From NCBI RefSeq assembly GCF_001644665.1, contig NZ_CP011393.1:1386001-1450000 (forward strand): a stretch of DNA of 64,000 bases, given 5' to 3'. The DNA is from Fervidobacterium pennivorans. GTDB taxonomy: Bacteria; Thermotogota; Thermotogae; Thermotogales; Fervidobacteriaceae. Within the stretch, counting starts at the first letter, position 1, and each line of letters begins with the position of its first letter. Positions 1 to 8,071 of this stretch are shown in pieces. A program made the position numbers and the translations under genes. The notes under the pieces are model-generated. The model made no database searches. It was not told the origin of the DNA and was given only the letters and a program-made list of their open reading frames with translations.

Positions 1-339
1 CTGAGAAAATTCCTGTTGAAGTGCTGCACGGTCACTTTCCGAAAGCGTGCCATTTGAAGCTTGAACTGCGAGCTCTCTCATTCTTTGAAGATTGTTTGAA
101 ATGCTTTGAAGACCACCTTCTGCAACATTCATAACCCCGATTGCGTTGTACGTACTTGCCATAGCTTCACGATAACCGTTGATTTGTGAGCGAATACGCT
201 CAGCTATCGCTCCGAAAGCTACACTTTGCTGAATAGGTATCGTTGCCTGTGCCAAGCTTTGCACTTGCCTGTTTTGTTGGGTTTGCAAATTTTGAAGATA
301 CCTAATAGCCCACATTCCAACGTTGTTGTTAATCCGCAT
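1..339 (-). CDS. Flagellin-like protein, atypical, N-terminal part only
   Basis: Only the first 113 codons are in the window; the gene continues past the left edge. The protein begins MRINNNVGMWAIRYLQN and contains NLQRMRELAVQASNG, which are flagellin N-terminal D0/D1 signatures. A GGAGGG Shine-Dalgarno lies just upstream of the ATG at 339. It differs from the two flagellins further right: the usual LSSGLRIN..DDAAGLAISEKMRGQ segment is replaced by LAQATIPIQQSVAFGAIAERIRSQI. It is therefore a divergent flagellin paralogue, possibly a minor filament or junction component, transcribed away from the rest of the locus. Flagellin family membership is clear; the special role is inference. Confidence 0.85.
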   Translation of the reverse strand, partial: MRINNNVGMWAIRYLQNLQTQQNRQVQSLAQATIPIQQSVAFGAIAERIRSQINGYREAMASTYNAIGVMNVAEGGLQSISNNLQRMRELAVQASNGTLSESDRAALQQEFSQ

Positions 340-397
340 TACCATCCCTCCCTACAGGCATGGACGGAAAAATAAGCATAACCAAAAGTCAGTATCT

Positions 398-424
398 TAA
401 TCGAGCCAGTGCCTTTTTTTCCTA
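398..424 (-). promoter_or_regulatory. Possible weak sigma-28-like promoter of the atypical flagellin
   Basis: On the minus strand TAGG, 15 bases and CTCGATTA resemble the sigma-28 consensus TAAA-N15-GCCGATAA, with mismatches in both boxes. It lies about 60 bases upstream of the start at 339. It is the best candidate I see in the 220-base gap 340-561, which otherwise holds only ribosome binding sites. Confidence 0.3.
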
Positions 425-561
425 CTCATTATATTAGACCACACATATGCGGAAATCGTTCAAAAGATTTTTGTAAATCTCCAGTCATGATGATAGGACT
501 TATAACTTTGGGAAAAGAAGAATAAATTGTCAAACAGTGAAAGACAAGGGGGAATACTCAG

Positions 562-1932
562 ATGTCAGACTTCCCAGAATTATCACAACTTACGGAACTA
601 ATAACACAAGGGAGATTCTCCGAAGCCAAGCAAATAGTAGAAAAGCTACCAGATATTGTTCAGAAAGAAAACGCTTTTGGCATGATATATTACTACGAAG
701 GTAAGCTTGATGATGCAATAGAGCATTTCAAAAAAGCAGTTGAAATAGACCCCATCAATTCCGATGTTCTTTTCAATTACGGGAAAGCCTTGTTTGATAA
801 GAAAGACTACAAGGAAGCTTGGCGTTATCTATTACGCATTCACAATAAAGACTGGGCAGTATACGATTTGCTTGGAGATACACAGATTGTCCAAGGAAAC
901 ATTCCAATGGCACTTTACTATTACAGAAAAGCGGCAGAAATTTTACCACTTGAAGAGATGAAGAAAAAATATCTTGAATACAAAAAGCAATACCATCAAG
1001 ATGTAAATATAGCGATTCTTTGCTTGCCAGGTCTTGATAATTTTATCCGTGACATCGCTGACATATTGGGAGAGGTGTATAACGTAAAACTCGTTGTATC
1101 AGCGAACGGTAACAAAATAGTGCAGGCGTACGAATGGGCAGATATCGTCTGGTTAGAATGGGCAAATGAATTAGCGGTGGAAGTGACGAATAAGTTGGAA
1201 AAGAAAGGGAAAAAGATAATATGTAGGCTGCATAGTTATGAGGCACTAACCAATGCCTTTCTGTCTAAGATTTTTTGGGATAAGGTGGACGCTATTGTTT
1301 TAGTTGCTGAGCACATGAAAGACGTTATAAGAATGTATCACCCCGACGTTTATAAGAGGATTGAAGCCAAAATCAAAGTTATCCACAATGGGTTAAATTT
1401 GGAAAGATTTAAGTACAAGCCCAGGACAAGGGGATACAACATTGCAGTAGTAGCTCACATAAATTACAAAAAGGATCCAACAATGTGGTTACAAATTATG
1501 GGATTACTGAAAAAAATTGATCCGAGATACAATCTATCAATTGCGGGTGATTTCCAGGATTACAGGTATCATCTTTACTTTCATTACTTTATTGAAGAGG
1601 CAGGCTTGCGAGACAATGTAAAGTTACTCGGTCATGTTAACAATATTGAAGAATTCTTGGAAGATAAGAATTACGTGCTATCAACGAGTGTGCATGAAAG
1701 TTTTGGATATAACATAGCAGAAGCAATGGCTGTTGGTATAAAACCTGTCGTTCATAATTTTTATGGTGCTAAGACGTTATGGATGGAAGATACTTTGTTC
1801 AATTTTATCGAGGAGATCCCACAAATTCTTGAATTTGATTACAGGAGTGAAGTCTATAGAACTTTTGTCGAGGAAAATTATTCCTTTGAGAAACAGATAA
1901 GGCAAATTGAGGATGTTCTTTTAAAGGTTTGA
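562..1932 (+). CDS. TPR-containing family 4-type glycosyltransferase, probable flagellin glycosyltransferase
   Basis: This 456-residue protein has two parts. Residues about 1-150 form TPR-like helices (for example GMIYYYEGKLDDAIEHFKKA followed by a second set ending in ALYYYRKAAEILP). Residues about 155-456 form a GT-B glycosyltransferase with the donor-binding E-x7-E region HESFGYNIAEAMAVGIKPVV near residue 385. No signal peptide or membrane segment is visible, so it should act in the cytoplasm. An AAGGGGG Shine-Dalgarno precedes the ATG. It sits between a divergent flagellin and a canonical flagellin, and a second TPR glycosyltransferase follows. Transfer of sugar to flagellin before export is the likely role, inferred from position; the sugar is unknown. 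Confidence 0.75.
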   Translation: MSDFPELSQLTELITQGRFSEAKQIVEKLPDIVQKENAFGMIYYYEGKLDDAIEHFKKAVEIDPINSDVLFNYGKALFDKKDYKEAWRYLLRIHNKDWAVYDLLGDTQIVQGNIPMALYYYRKAAEILPLEEMKKKYLEYKKQYHQDVNIAILCLPGLDNFIRDIADILGEVYNVKLVVSANGNKIVQAYEWADIVWLEWANELAVEVTNKLEKKGKKIICRLHSYEALTNAFLSKIFWDKVDAIVLVAEHMKDVIRMYHPDVYKRIEAKIKVIHNGLNLERFKYKPRTRGYNIAVVAHINYKKDPTMWLQIMGLLKKIDPRYNLSIAGDFQDYRYHLYFHYFIEEAGLRDNVKLLGHVNNIEEFLEDKNYVLSTSVHESFGYNIAEAMAVGIKPVVHNFYGAKTLWMEDTLFNFIEEIPQILEFDYRSEVYRTFVEENYSFEKQIRQIEDVLLKV

Positions 1933-1967
1933 AGCATTTTATATTCGTAAACTTAAACTCTCTTCTG

Positions 1968-2007
1968 GCGGTTCTTTAGTTTCCCACTAAAGAACCGCTA
2001 ATTTTTT
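1968..2007 (+). terminator. Rho-independent terminator after the TPR glycosyltransferase
   Basis: A 13-base-pair stem (GCGGTTCTTTAGT with its exact complement) around a TTCCC loop is followed by TAATTTTTT. The right arm of the stem also provides the -35 box of the flagellin promoter described next. Confidence 0.9.
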
Positions 2008-2014
2008 CCGATAA
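1988..2014 (+). promoter_or_regulatory. Sigma-28 (FliA) promoter of the first canonical flagellin
   Basis: TAAAGAAC, 11 bases and TCCGATAA match the FliA consensus TAAAGTTT-N11-GCCGATAA closely, including exact spacing. The promoter lies about 100 bases upstream of the flagellin start at 2115. The -35 box is inside the terminator stem and the spacer contains the terminator T-run. Confidence 0.8.
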
Positions 2015-2029
2015 AAATATTGGTAAAAA

Positions 2030-2047
2030 CAAAAGGGCGCCCTTTTG
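2030..2047. repeat. 18-bp perfect palindrome in the flagellin leader
   Basis: CAAAAGGGCGCCCTTTTG reads identically on both strands with no spacer. It falls just downstream of the predicted sigma-28 start site, so it is in the transcribed leader. It could be a protein-binding site or a short leader hairpin; no family is recognised. Confidence 0.7.
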
Positions 2048-2114
2048 GAAGACAGATTCTGGTTTTGAGTTCTTAAGAATTTAAAGGAAAAAACTCACAT
2101 GGAGGTGGAGAGTT

Positions 2115-3284
2115 ATGAGGATTAACCACAACATTAACGCTCTGAACAGCTGGCGAAACATCACGATGACCAACATGGACATGAGCAAGACGCTTGAAAG
2201 ACTCTCATCTGGATTAAGGATCAATAGAGCAGGAGATGACGCAGCAGGTTTGGCAATCAGTGAAAAGATGAGGGGACAAATCAAAGGTCTTGACATGGCA
2301 ATCAAGAACTCACAAGATGCTATCAGCTTGATTCAGACAGCAGAAGGAGCACTGACAGAAGTACACTCGATACTCCAAAGGATGAGAGAACTTGCAGTAC
2401 AAGCATCAAGTGATACAAATACGAACGTAGATAGGAACCAGATACAAGCAGAACTTGACCAACTGAGAGAAGAAATAGACAGAATAGCAAGAACAACAGA
2501 ATTCAACACAAAGAAGTTGTTAGATGGAAAACTTGAAGGATTCAGATACACACCGGATGCAAAAGTTGTTACAGGTGGAAATATTGACGTTGATCTTGCA
2601 GCGGTAAGCACTGCAGCAAGTGAAGGAACATATGTTATTGAAGTTGGGCAATTTGATGGTGCTGTTAGTAGCCAGATCGATGTAAGAATTGTACGCATTG
2701 GTACTGATGGAAGTATAGTGGAAGTTGCGATTACAACGATTTCGGCTGGTAGTTTGGCAGTTGGGGGAATAACATTTAGATGGAATTCCAGCACATTTGA
2801 CATAAGTCAATTTAATGGAGCGCTGCCAATGAACGAAGTAATTGACAGTGCAGTAGTAAGGGTAGAAGCGGTGTACACAGCAGCGAATCAACTCGTTTTC
2901 CAGATAGGTTCAAACGAAGGACACAACATGATAGCAGGAATAGACAACATGAGCGCAGCAGCGCTTGGGTTGTCAACAAGTACGCTTAAGGTAACAGACC
3001 AAGACAGTGCAGAAAGAACGATAATGGTGGTAGATGCAGCGATACACAGGGTGAGTACAGCAAGAGCAGCACTTGGTGCAATTCAGAACAGGCTTGAACA
3101 CACGATAGCGAACCTTGGAGTAGCGGCGGAGAACTTGACAGCAGCAGAAAGCCGAATAAGAGACGCAGACATGGCGAAAGAGATGATGCAATTCACGAAG
3201 CAGCAGATACTGTTGCAATCGAGCATGTCGATGCTTGCACAAGCTAATGCTCAACCTCAACAGGTGTTGCAATTGATGAGATAA
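2115..3284 (+). CDS. Flagellin
   Basis: This 389-residue flagellin forms the flagellar filament. The N-terminal D0/D1 region (about 1-150) starts MRINHNINALNSWRN and contains LSSGLRINRAGDDAAGLAIS. The C-terminal region (about 300-389) contains IANLGVAAENLTAAESRIRDADMA and ends QPQQVLQLMR. The middle (about 150-300) is a short Thr/Val/Ala-rich variable domain that would be surface-exposed. A GGAGGTGGAG ribosome binding site precedes the ATG. It is transcribed from its own sigma-28 promoter and ends at a strong terminator. It is closely similar to the flagellin at 6121, indicating duplication with divergence of the central domain. Confidence 0.97.
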   Translation: MRINHNINALNSWRNITMTNMDMSKTLERLSSGLRINRAGDDAAGLAISEKMRGQIKGLDMAIKNSQDAISLIQTAEGALTEVHSILQRMRELAVQASSDTNTNVDRNQIQAELDQLREEIDRIARTTEFNTKKLLDGKLEGFRYTPDAKVVTGGNIDVDLAAVSTAASEGTYVIEVGQFDGAVSSQIDVRIVRIGTDGSIVEVAITTISAGSLAVGGITFRWNSSTFDISQFNGALPMNEVIDSAVVRVEAVYTAANQLVFQIGSNEGHNMIAGIDNMSAAALGLSTSTLKVTDQDSAERTIMVVDAAIHRVSTARAALGAIQNRLEHTIANLGVAAENLTAAESRIRDADMAKEMMQFTKQQILLQSSMSMLAQANAQPQQVLQLMR

Positions 3285-3316
3285 TCAATGAAAAGTTAAT
3301 AAAACCCCAAAAATGG

Positions 3317-3350
3317 AAAAGCGGGCGAAAGCCCGCTTTTCTGTTTTTCT
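3317..3350 (+). terminator. Terminator after the first canonical flagellin
   Basis: The stem AAAAGCGGGC / GCCCGCTTTT closes a GAAA tetraloop and is followed by a T-rich tract, giving a strong intrinsic terminator. Confidence 0.92.
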
Positions 3351-3439
3351 TAGTTTTTAAGGAATATTCTTTATTAAGAATGAATAATATGTTAGGAAAG
3401 TTATCAAAAGATTTAAGCGAAAAATTTGGAGGTCGAAGT

Positions 3440-6076
3440 ATGCCAGACAAAAAGCGTTGCTTACTAAGTGTTGCCATGATTGTGAAAAACGAAGAGCACA
3501 ACCTTGACAGAGCTCTTGGAAGTATTAGGCCTTACGTTGATGAAATCATTGTTGTTGATACAGGTTCAACGGATAATAGTGTGGAGGTCGCAAAGAAATA
3601 CACAGACAAGATTTATTTCCACGAATGGAAAGATGATTTTTCAGAAGCAAGGAATTATTCTCTCCAATTTCCTACGTGCGAATGGGTTTTAATTTACGAT
3701 GCCGATGAAGAGGTTAAGGAAGATTTCGCCGGGATAAGGGAATTTCTTGCAAATTTGCCGGAGGATGTAAATACCGTATATCTACCTACTCTGAGTTATT
3801 TGGACTGGGATTTGAAAAAGACAGAGATAGCTTCGACTGCAAGAGTGTTTAGAAATGGAACCGTGAGATACGAAAATATTGTTCACAACCAGCCTATTTA
3901 CAAAGGTAAGGTTGTGGAAGCTCCTTTTACAATATACCATTACGGATACATTTGGACACGAAAACTGAAAAAGAAAAAATACGAGAGGACAAGAAACCTC
4001 ATAGTCAAACTATTAGAAGAAAAAAAATACATACCTTCTCAAGAAAGAGCTTATTATTTGTGCCAACTTTACAAAACAGAGATGATTGGTGGAAATACGA
4101 AAGAGCTCTATCCAATAGTTAATAAGGTAATCGAAATAATTAAAAAAGACCAAAAGATGCCTGCCATTGCTTTTGAGGTTTTACTGATGCATGCTCTTGC
4201 TTTAAATGCGAAAGGCTTCAACAAAGAGGCCAGGGAGTTGCTGGAATTTTTGCTAAGAACAGAACCCAAAAACCCTGATCCATACTACGGGCTTTTGGCT
4301 GTCAGTGAAGCGGAAAAGAAATACGAAGAAACGATATCCTATGGAGAAGAGTTCCTAAAACGAATCGAATATGTAGAAAAGAATCCTCAAGAGTTCACCT
4401 GGACGATAATTGCTATTAAATATACTCCTATGGTCCACACTCTTCTTGCGATTGCGTACCTAAAGAAGAAAGATATTGAGAAATTTAAAATGCATTTTGA
4501 AAAGATATTTGATAAATCAAAACTCACCATAACTGAGGCACAAAAGCTTGTAAATGCTTTGGGCAAATATATTACAGAGGTCGATGATGATGACTTCATA
4601 AAAATTGTCCCTGAAATTGAAAAACTTTTACATGAAGCTCATCAGTTTGGTGTTCATTTTAACGTGCTTGATATCGTTGAGCGCGTGAAGAAAATAGGTC
4701 TACAATTCAACTACGACCTTTTTGAACCGTTCTTGAAGGGTACCTTTGGAAAACTTGTTATGGAAAATTTGAAGACAAAGAAAGATGGCTTGATGGAATA
4801 CATCTTTGGTTCTGATGAAAATCAGTGGGCAGAAAAAATAGAGAAGATGGGACTTGAAGCGGTTTTATTCTTCTACGAAAACCTTCCGAATACCAGTCCG
4901 GAGAAATTGCGGGTGCTAAACAGGCTAAGAAAATCAGAAAACGAAGTTATCAAAGGTGTTAGCTACGGACTAATTGCGGATATTTACTTAGAAAAGGCGA
5001 ATTTTAAGTTGGCTCTTGAGTATTACAGGACAGCTGCTGAAATCTTGCCAGAACTTGGTAAGTTCGTGAAGCCTGTCTTAGATGATTTAAAAACAAAATT
5101 AGACCCAACGATAGAAGGTATATTCCACGAACTTAAAAGGTTTTACTTTGAAAACAAAGAGCTTATGATGGGAGCACTTAAAGAGTTTCCAAAGGAGCAA
5201 CTTGAAAGGCTTTACCTCATCTCGGACACAGACTTTGCAAAATACGTTAGCGCGACGAATATTTGGAAAAATAATAGGGAAAAGTCATCACAGTTACTGG
5301 ATAGCATCTCTAAGAAAGAAGAATTCCCGTTTTTGGAATACAGGTATGCAAAATTGTTCGAAGATTCGAAGGACCAAGAAGAGTTGAAAAAAGCCTACTT
5401 ATACCATGCCGAAGCTTTAAAGAAGAACACAGTGCTAGGTGATTTAGCGTTAGGGGTTTATAAATTTGATAATTTCTATCCGCATGAAGCATTTGAAAAC
5501 AAAAATGATGAGATTGTATGGGTTGGGAATATCTCGGAAAAGCATTCAGGACTCGGTGTTATCTCACCATTGCGAGTTTGGCGGAAGGCGAGTAGATATT
5601 ACTATGTTGAACCATTCCATATCGATGAAGCGATTAGGGTATACAAGCAAAGAAGAGTTGGTTATAACCTACCGGTTTTGGAAGTCAAAAGAGAAGATAT
5701 TTTAAAAGTGCTCACAGAAGTGAATATATCAGAAATCAAAGTTTACGAGGAAGATGAAAAATATATCGAGCTAGTTAAAAATGTTGCATTAGAAACTGGT
5801 ATTGAGTATGACGATAAATCAAAGAATATAGTAAGCTTTGAAATTGTCAACATAGCTAAGGAATTTGGTGAGGTCGTGAAGAATTTTGAAAGTGGAGTGC
5901 TTTTCTATTTTGTTCCGGATTTCAACAATCATGACGATATCGTTTGGTATTATCCAATCTTTAGGTTTATCAGAACAAGAAAGCAAGTTGAAGATGAGTT
6001 GAGAAAGGCAGGAGCGAAAAGGATTAGACATTTTGTTTTGAACGAGTCTCTAAGGGCTGTTATTTTTGAAAGGTGA
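3440..6076 (+). CDS. Large family 2 glycosyltransferase with TPR region, probable flagellin glycosyltransferase
   Basis: The ATG at 3440 is chosen because GGAGGT lies just upstream; an upstream in-frame ATG at 3380 has no such site. The product is 878 residues. Residues 1-110 are a GT-A domain: LSVAMIVKNEEHNL, VDEIIVVDTGSTDNS and the metal-binding DADEE in WVLIYDADEEV. The next part (about 200-680) is helical and TPR-like, with the tetratricopeptide-style LALEYYRTAAEILPE. The last 200 residues (about 680-878) form a separate domain I do not recognise, with SFEIVNIAKEFGEVV and VLFYFVPDFNNHDD. It sits between two flagellin genes and 44 bases before the second. Protein O-glycosylation of flagellin is the likely job, by position and architecture. 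Confidence 0.8.
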   Translation: MPDKKRCLLSVAMIVKNEEHNLDRALGSIRPYVDEIIVVDTGSTDNSVEVAKKYTDKIYFHEWKDDFSEARNYSLQFPTCEWVLIYDADEEVKEDFAGIREFLANLPEDVNTVYLPTLSYLDWDLKKTEIASTARVFRNGTVRYENIVHNQPIYKGKVVEAPFTIYHYGYIWTRKLKKKKYERTRNLIVKLLEEKKYIPSQERAYYLCQLYKTEMIGGNTKELYPIVNKVIEIIKKDQKMPAIAFEVLLMHALALNAKGFNKEARELLEFLLRTEPKNPDPYYGLLAVSEAEKKYEETISYGEEFLKRIEYVEKNPQEFTWTIIAIKYTPMVHTLLAIAYLKKKDIEKFKMHFEKIFDKSKLTITEAQKLVNALGKYITEVDDDDFIKIVPEIEKLLHEAHQFGVHFNVLDIVERVKKIGLQFNYDLFEPFLKGTFGKLVMENLKTKKDGLMEYIFGSDENQWAEKIEKMGLEAVLFFYENLPNTSPEKLRVLNRLRKSENEVIKGVSYGLIADIYLEKANFKLALEYYRTAAEILPELGKFVKPVLDDLKTKLDPTIEGIFHELKRFYFENKELMMGALKEFPKEQLERLYLISDTDFAKYVSATNIWKNNREKSSQLLDSISKKEEFPFLEYRYAKLFEDSKDQEELKKAYLYHAEALKKNTVLGDLALGVYKFDNFYPHEAFENKNDEIVWVGNISEKHSGLGVISPLRVWRKASRYYYVEPFHIDEAIRVYKQRRVGYNLPVLEVKREDILKVLTEVNISEIKVYEEDEKYIELVKNVALETGIEYDDKSKNIVSFEIVNIAKEFGEVVKNFESGVLFYFVPDFNNHDDIVWYYPIFRFIRTRKQVEDELRKAGAKRIRHFVLNESLRAVIFER

Positions 6077-6120
6077 TTAATATATATAATAAATCATTTA
6101 GTTTCTATGGAGGTGAGGTT

Positions 6121-7293
6121 ATGCGTATCAATCACAACTTATCTGCACTGAACGCATGGAGGCAGATAACACTTACGGATTCTGACATGAAAAAGGTGCT
6201 TGAAAGACTTTCGTCTGGTTTGAAGATTAACAGAGCAAGTGACGATGCGGCAGGTTTGGCGATTAGCGAAAAGATGCGAGGACAGATCAAAGGTCTTGAA
6301 ATGGCAGTAAAGAACGCACAAGATGCTATCTCACTCATTCAAACAGCAGAAGGTGCACTTAACGAGGTGCATGCTATTTTGCAAAGGATGAGAGAACTCG
6401 CAGTCCAGGCGGCAAGTGATACGAATACCGATGTGGATAGGTCAAGTATACAAGCAGAACTTGACCAGTTAAGAGAAGAAATCGACAGAATCGCAAGGTC
6501 AACGGAGTTTAACACAAAGAAACTTTTAAACGGAAATCTTGAAAGTTTCAGATTTACACCTGATGTGAAGGTTGTTGCACAGGGAAATATAGACCTCGAA
6601 GTTACTGCTGTCAGCTCTGCCGCAAGTGTTGTCGAAGGAACTTTTGTTGTTGAAGTAGGTCAATTCTCAGGTAACGTAACAAGTGCACTTGATGTTAGGG
6701 TAGTTCTCGTAAAACAAGATGGTGTAAGCACTGTTATTACAAGCTACAGCCAAGGTTCTATCGTAATCGGTGGTGTGAAGATAATTTGGAACAAAAACAG
6801 ATTCGATATTTCTCAATTTGGCGGAGGGTTGCCACTTGAAGAAGTAATCGACACAGGAGTTGCAAGGGTTGAGAAGACAAATATAACAGGCAACCAGCTT
6901 GTTTTCCAAATAGGTGCAAACGAAGGTGCTAACATGGTAGCTGGTATCGATGCAGTGGACGCGAAAAACCTTGGCTTGTTAACCTCTACACTAAAGGTCA
7001 CAAGTCAGAATGATGCGGAAAGAACGATTAGTATAATCGATGCGGCAATCCACAAGGTAAGTTCGATTAGGTCTCAGCTCGGTGCAATTCAAAACAGACT
7101 CGAGCACACAATAGCCAACCTTGGAGTAGCAGCAGAAAACCTCACAGCAGCAGAAAGCCGAATAAGGGACGCAGATATGGCAAAAGAGATGATGCAGTTT
7201 ACCAAGATGCAAATTCTCATGCAATCTGGTATGTCAATGCTTGCACAGGCAAATACGTTGCCACAAAATGTTCTTCAATTGATGAGAGGATAA
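6121..7293 (+). CDS. Flagellin, second canonical copy
   Basis: The start is ATG 6121 behind GGAGGTGAGGTT; a longer frame from 6073 would include the ribosome binding site and is rejected. The 390-residue protein begins MRINHNLSALNAWRQ, carries LSSGLKINRASDDAAGLAIS, and ends QNVLQLMRG. It matches the flagellin at 2115 nearly throughout the terminal regions, whereas the central part (about 150-300) diverges. I see no sigma-28 promoter in the 44-base gap before it, so it may be read through from the upstream glycosyltransferase. A strong terminator follows. Confidence 0.97.
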   Translation: MRINHNLSALNAWRQITLTDSDMKKVLERLSSGLKINRASDDAAGLAISEKMRGQIKGLEMAVKNAQDAISLIQTAEGALNEVHAILQRMRELAVQAASDTNTDVDRSSIQAELDQLREEIDRIARSTEFNTKKLLNGNLESFRFTPDVKVVAQGNIDLEVTAVSSAASVVEGTFVVEVGQFSGNVTSALDVRVVLVKQDGVSTVITSYSQGSIVIGGVKIIWNKNRFDISQFGGGLPLEEVIDTGVARVEKTNITGNQLVFQIGANEGANMVAGIDAVDAKNLGLLTSTLKVTSQNDAERTISIIDAAIHKVSSIRSQLGAIQNRLEHTIANLGVAAENLTAAESRIRDADMAKEMMQFTKMQILMQSGMSMLAQANTLPQNVLQLMRG

Positions 7294-7318
7294 TTCTAAT
7301 ATCAATTTTTGAAAAGGA

Positions 7319-7357
7319 AAAGCGGGGCAAGTCCAAGGTGCCCCGCTTTGTTTTTTT
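7319..7357 (+). terminator. Terminator after the second flagellin
   Basis: AAAGCGGGGC and its exact complement GCCCCGCTTT form a 10-bp stem, followed by GTTTTTTT. It closes the flagellin locus. Confidence 0.92.
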
Positions 7358-7360
7358 GGT

Positions 7361-7368
7361 GGTATAAT
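7361..7368 (+). promoter_or_regulatory. Probable extended -10 promoter of the serine dehydratase operon
   Basis: TATAAT at 7363-7368 is preceded by TGG at 7360-7362, an extended -10 arrangement, immediately after the flagellin terminator and 41 bases before the dehydratase start. No good -35 box is visible. Confidence 0.45.
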
Positions 7369-7408
7369 ATTTCTGATACGCTGTCTAAAACGAGTCGAGG
7401 TGAATTTC

Positions 7409-8071
7409 ATGGGTTTGCTCGAAGTTTCAGGTCCTGTTATGACAGGTCCATCAAGTTCACATACACTTGGAGCTCTGAGAATTGCAAGGTTTGTGTATAA
7501 GCTGATGGGAATTCCAGATAGTGTTGTCTTTACTTTGCATGGTTCGTTTGCGTTAACCTACAAAGGTCATGGAACCGATAGAGCACTGTTGGCTGGTATT
7601 ATCGGATTAAAAGCGGATGACCCGAGAGTGAAGGATGCATACAAGTTGGCAAAAGATGTGGGTTTAAAATATGAATTTGAATTTGCAGACCTTGGTGATG
7701 TGCACCCTAATACTGTGTTAATTAAAGCGCATAAAGGAGATTTATACAACGAAGTTGAAGGTTCTTCCATCGGCGGCGGAGCGATTAGGATTACAAAAAT
7801 CAACGGTGTGGAGTGTTCACTCGCTGGCGATTATCCTGCATTGGTTGTTGTTAATAAAGATAGACCAGGTGCTCTAAAGGGGATTTTGGATTGCATAAAC
7901 GTGAATATTGCGAATGTTTATTTGCGCAGGGTTAATGCACTTGAGGGGATTGCTTTAACGATTATTGAGCTCGATGAAAATCCTACCGAAGAGGTTTTAG
8001 AATGCATCAGAACACTGAAGAATGTTATCGAAGTGTATGCGGTAAGGCTTGAAGAAGGTGAGATTATATGA
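7409..8071 (+). CDS. sdaAB: L-serine dehydratase, iron-sulfur type, beta subunit
   Basis: With the alpha subunit it deaminates L-serine to pyruvate and ammonia, using a 4Fe-4S cluster. The ATG at 7409 follows GAGGTG at proper spacing; a GTG at 7400 overlaps that site. The 220-residue protein begins MGLLEVSGPVMTGPSSSHTLGALRIA, the family hallmark. Residues about 145-215 are an ACT domain (PALVVVNKDRPGALKGIL). The gene overlaps the alpha-subunit gene by four bases, so translation is probably coupled. Confidence 0.95.
   Translation: MGLLEVSGPVMTGPSSSHTLGALRIARFVYKLMGIPDSVVFTLHGSFALTYKGHGTDRALLAGIIGLKADDPRVKDAYKLAKDVGLKYEFEFADLGDVHPNTVLIKAHKGDLYNEVEGSSIGGGAIRITKINGVECSLAGDYPALVVVNKDRPGALKGILDCINVNIANVYLRRVNALEGIALTIIELDENPTEEVLECIRTLKNVIEVYAVRLEEGEII

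Noticed and set aside
2333-2803. Long open frames antisense to the flagellin
   Set aside because: They mirror the biased codons of flagellin, lack ribosome sites and have low-complexity translations.
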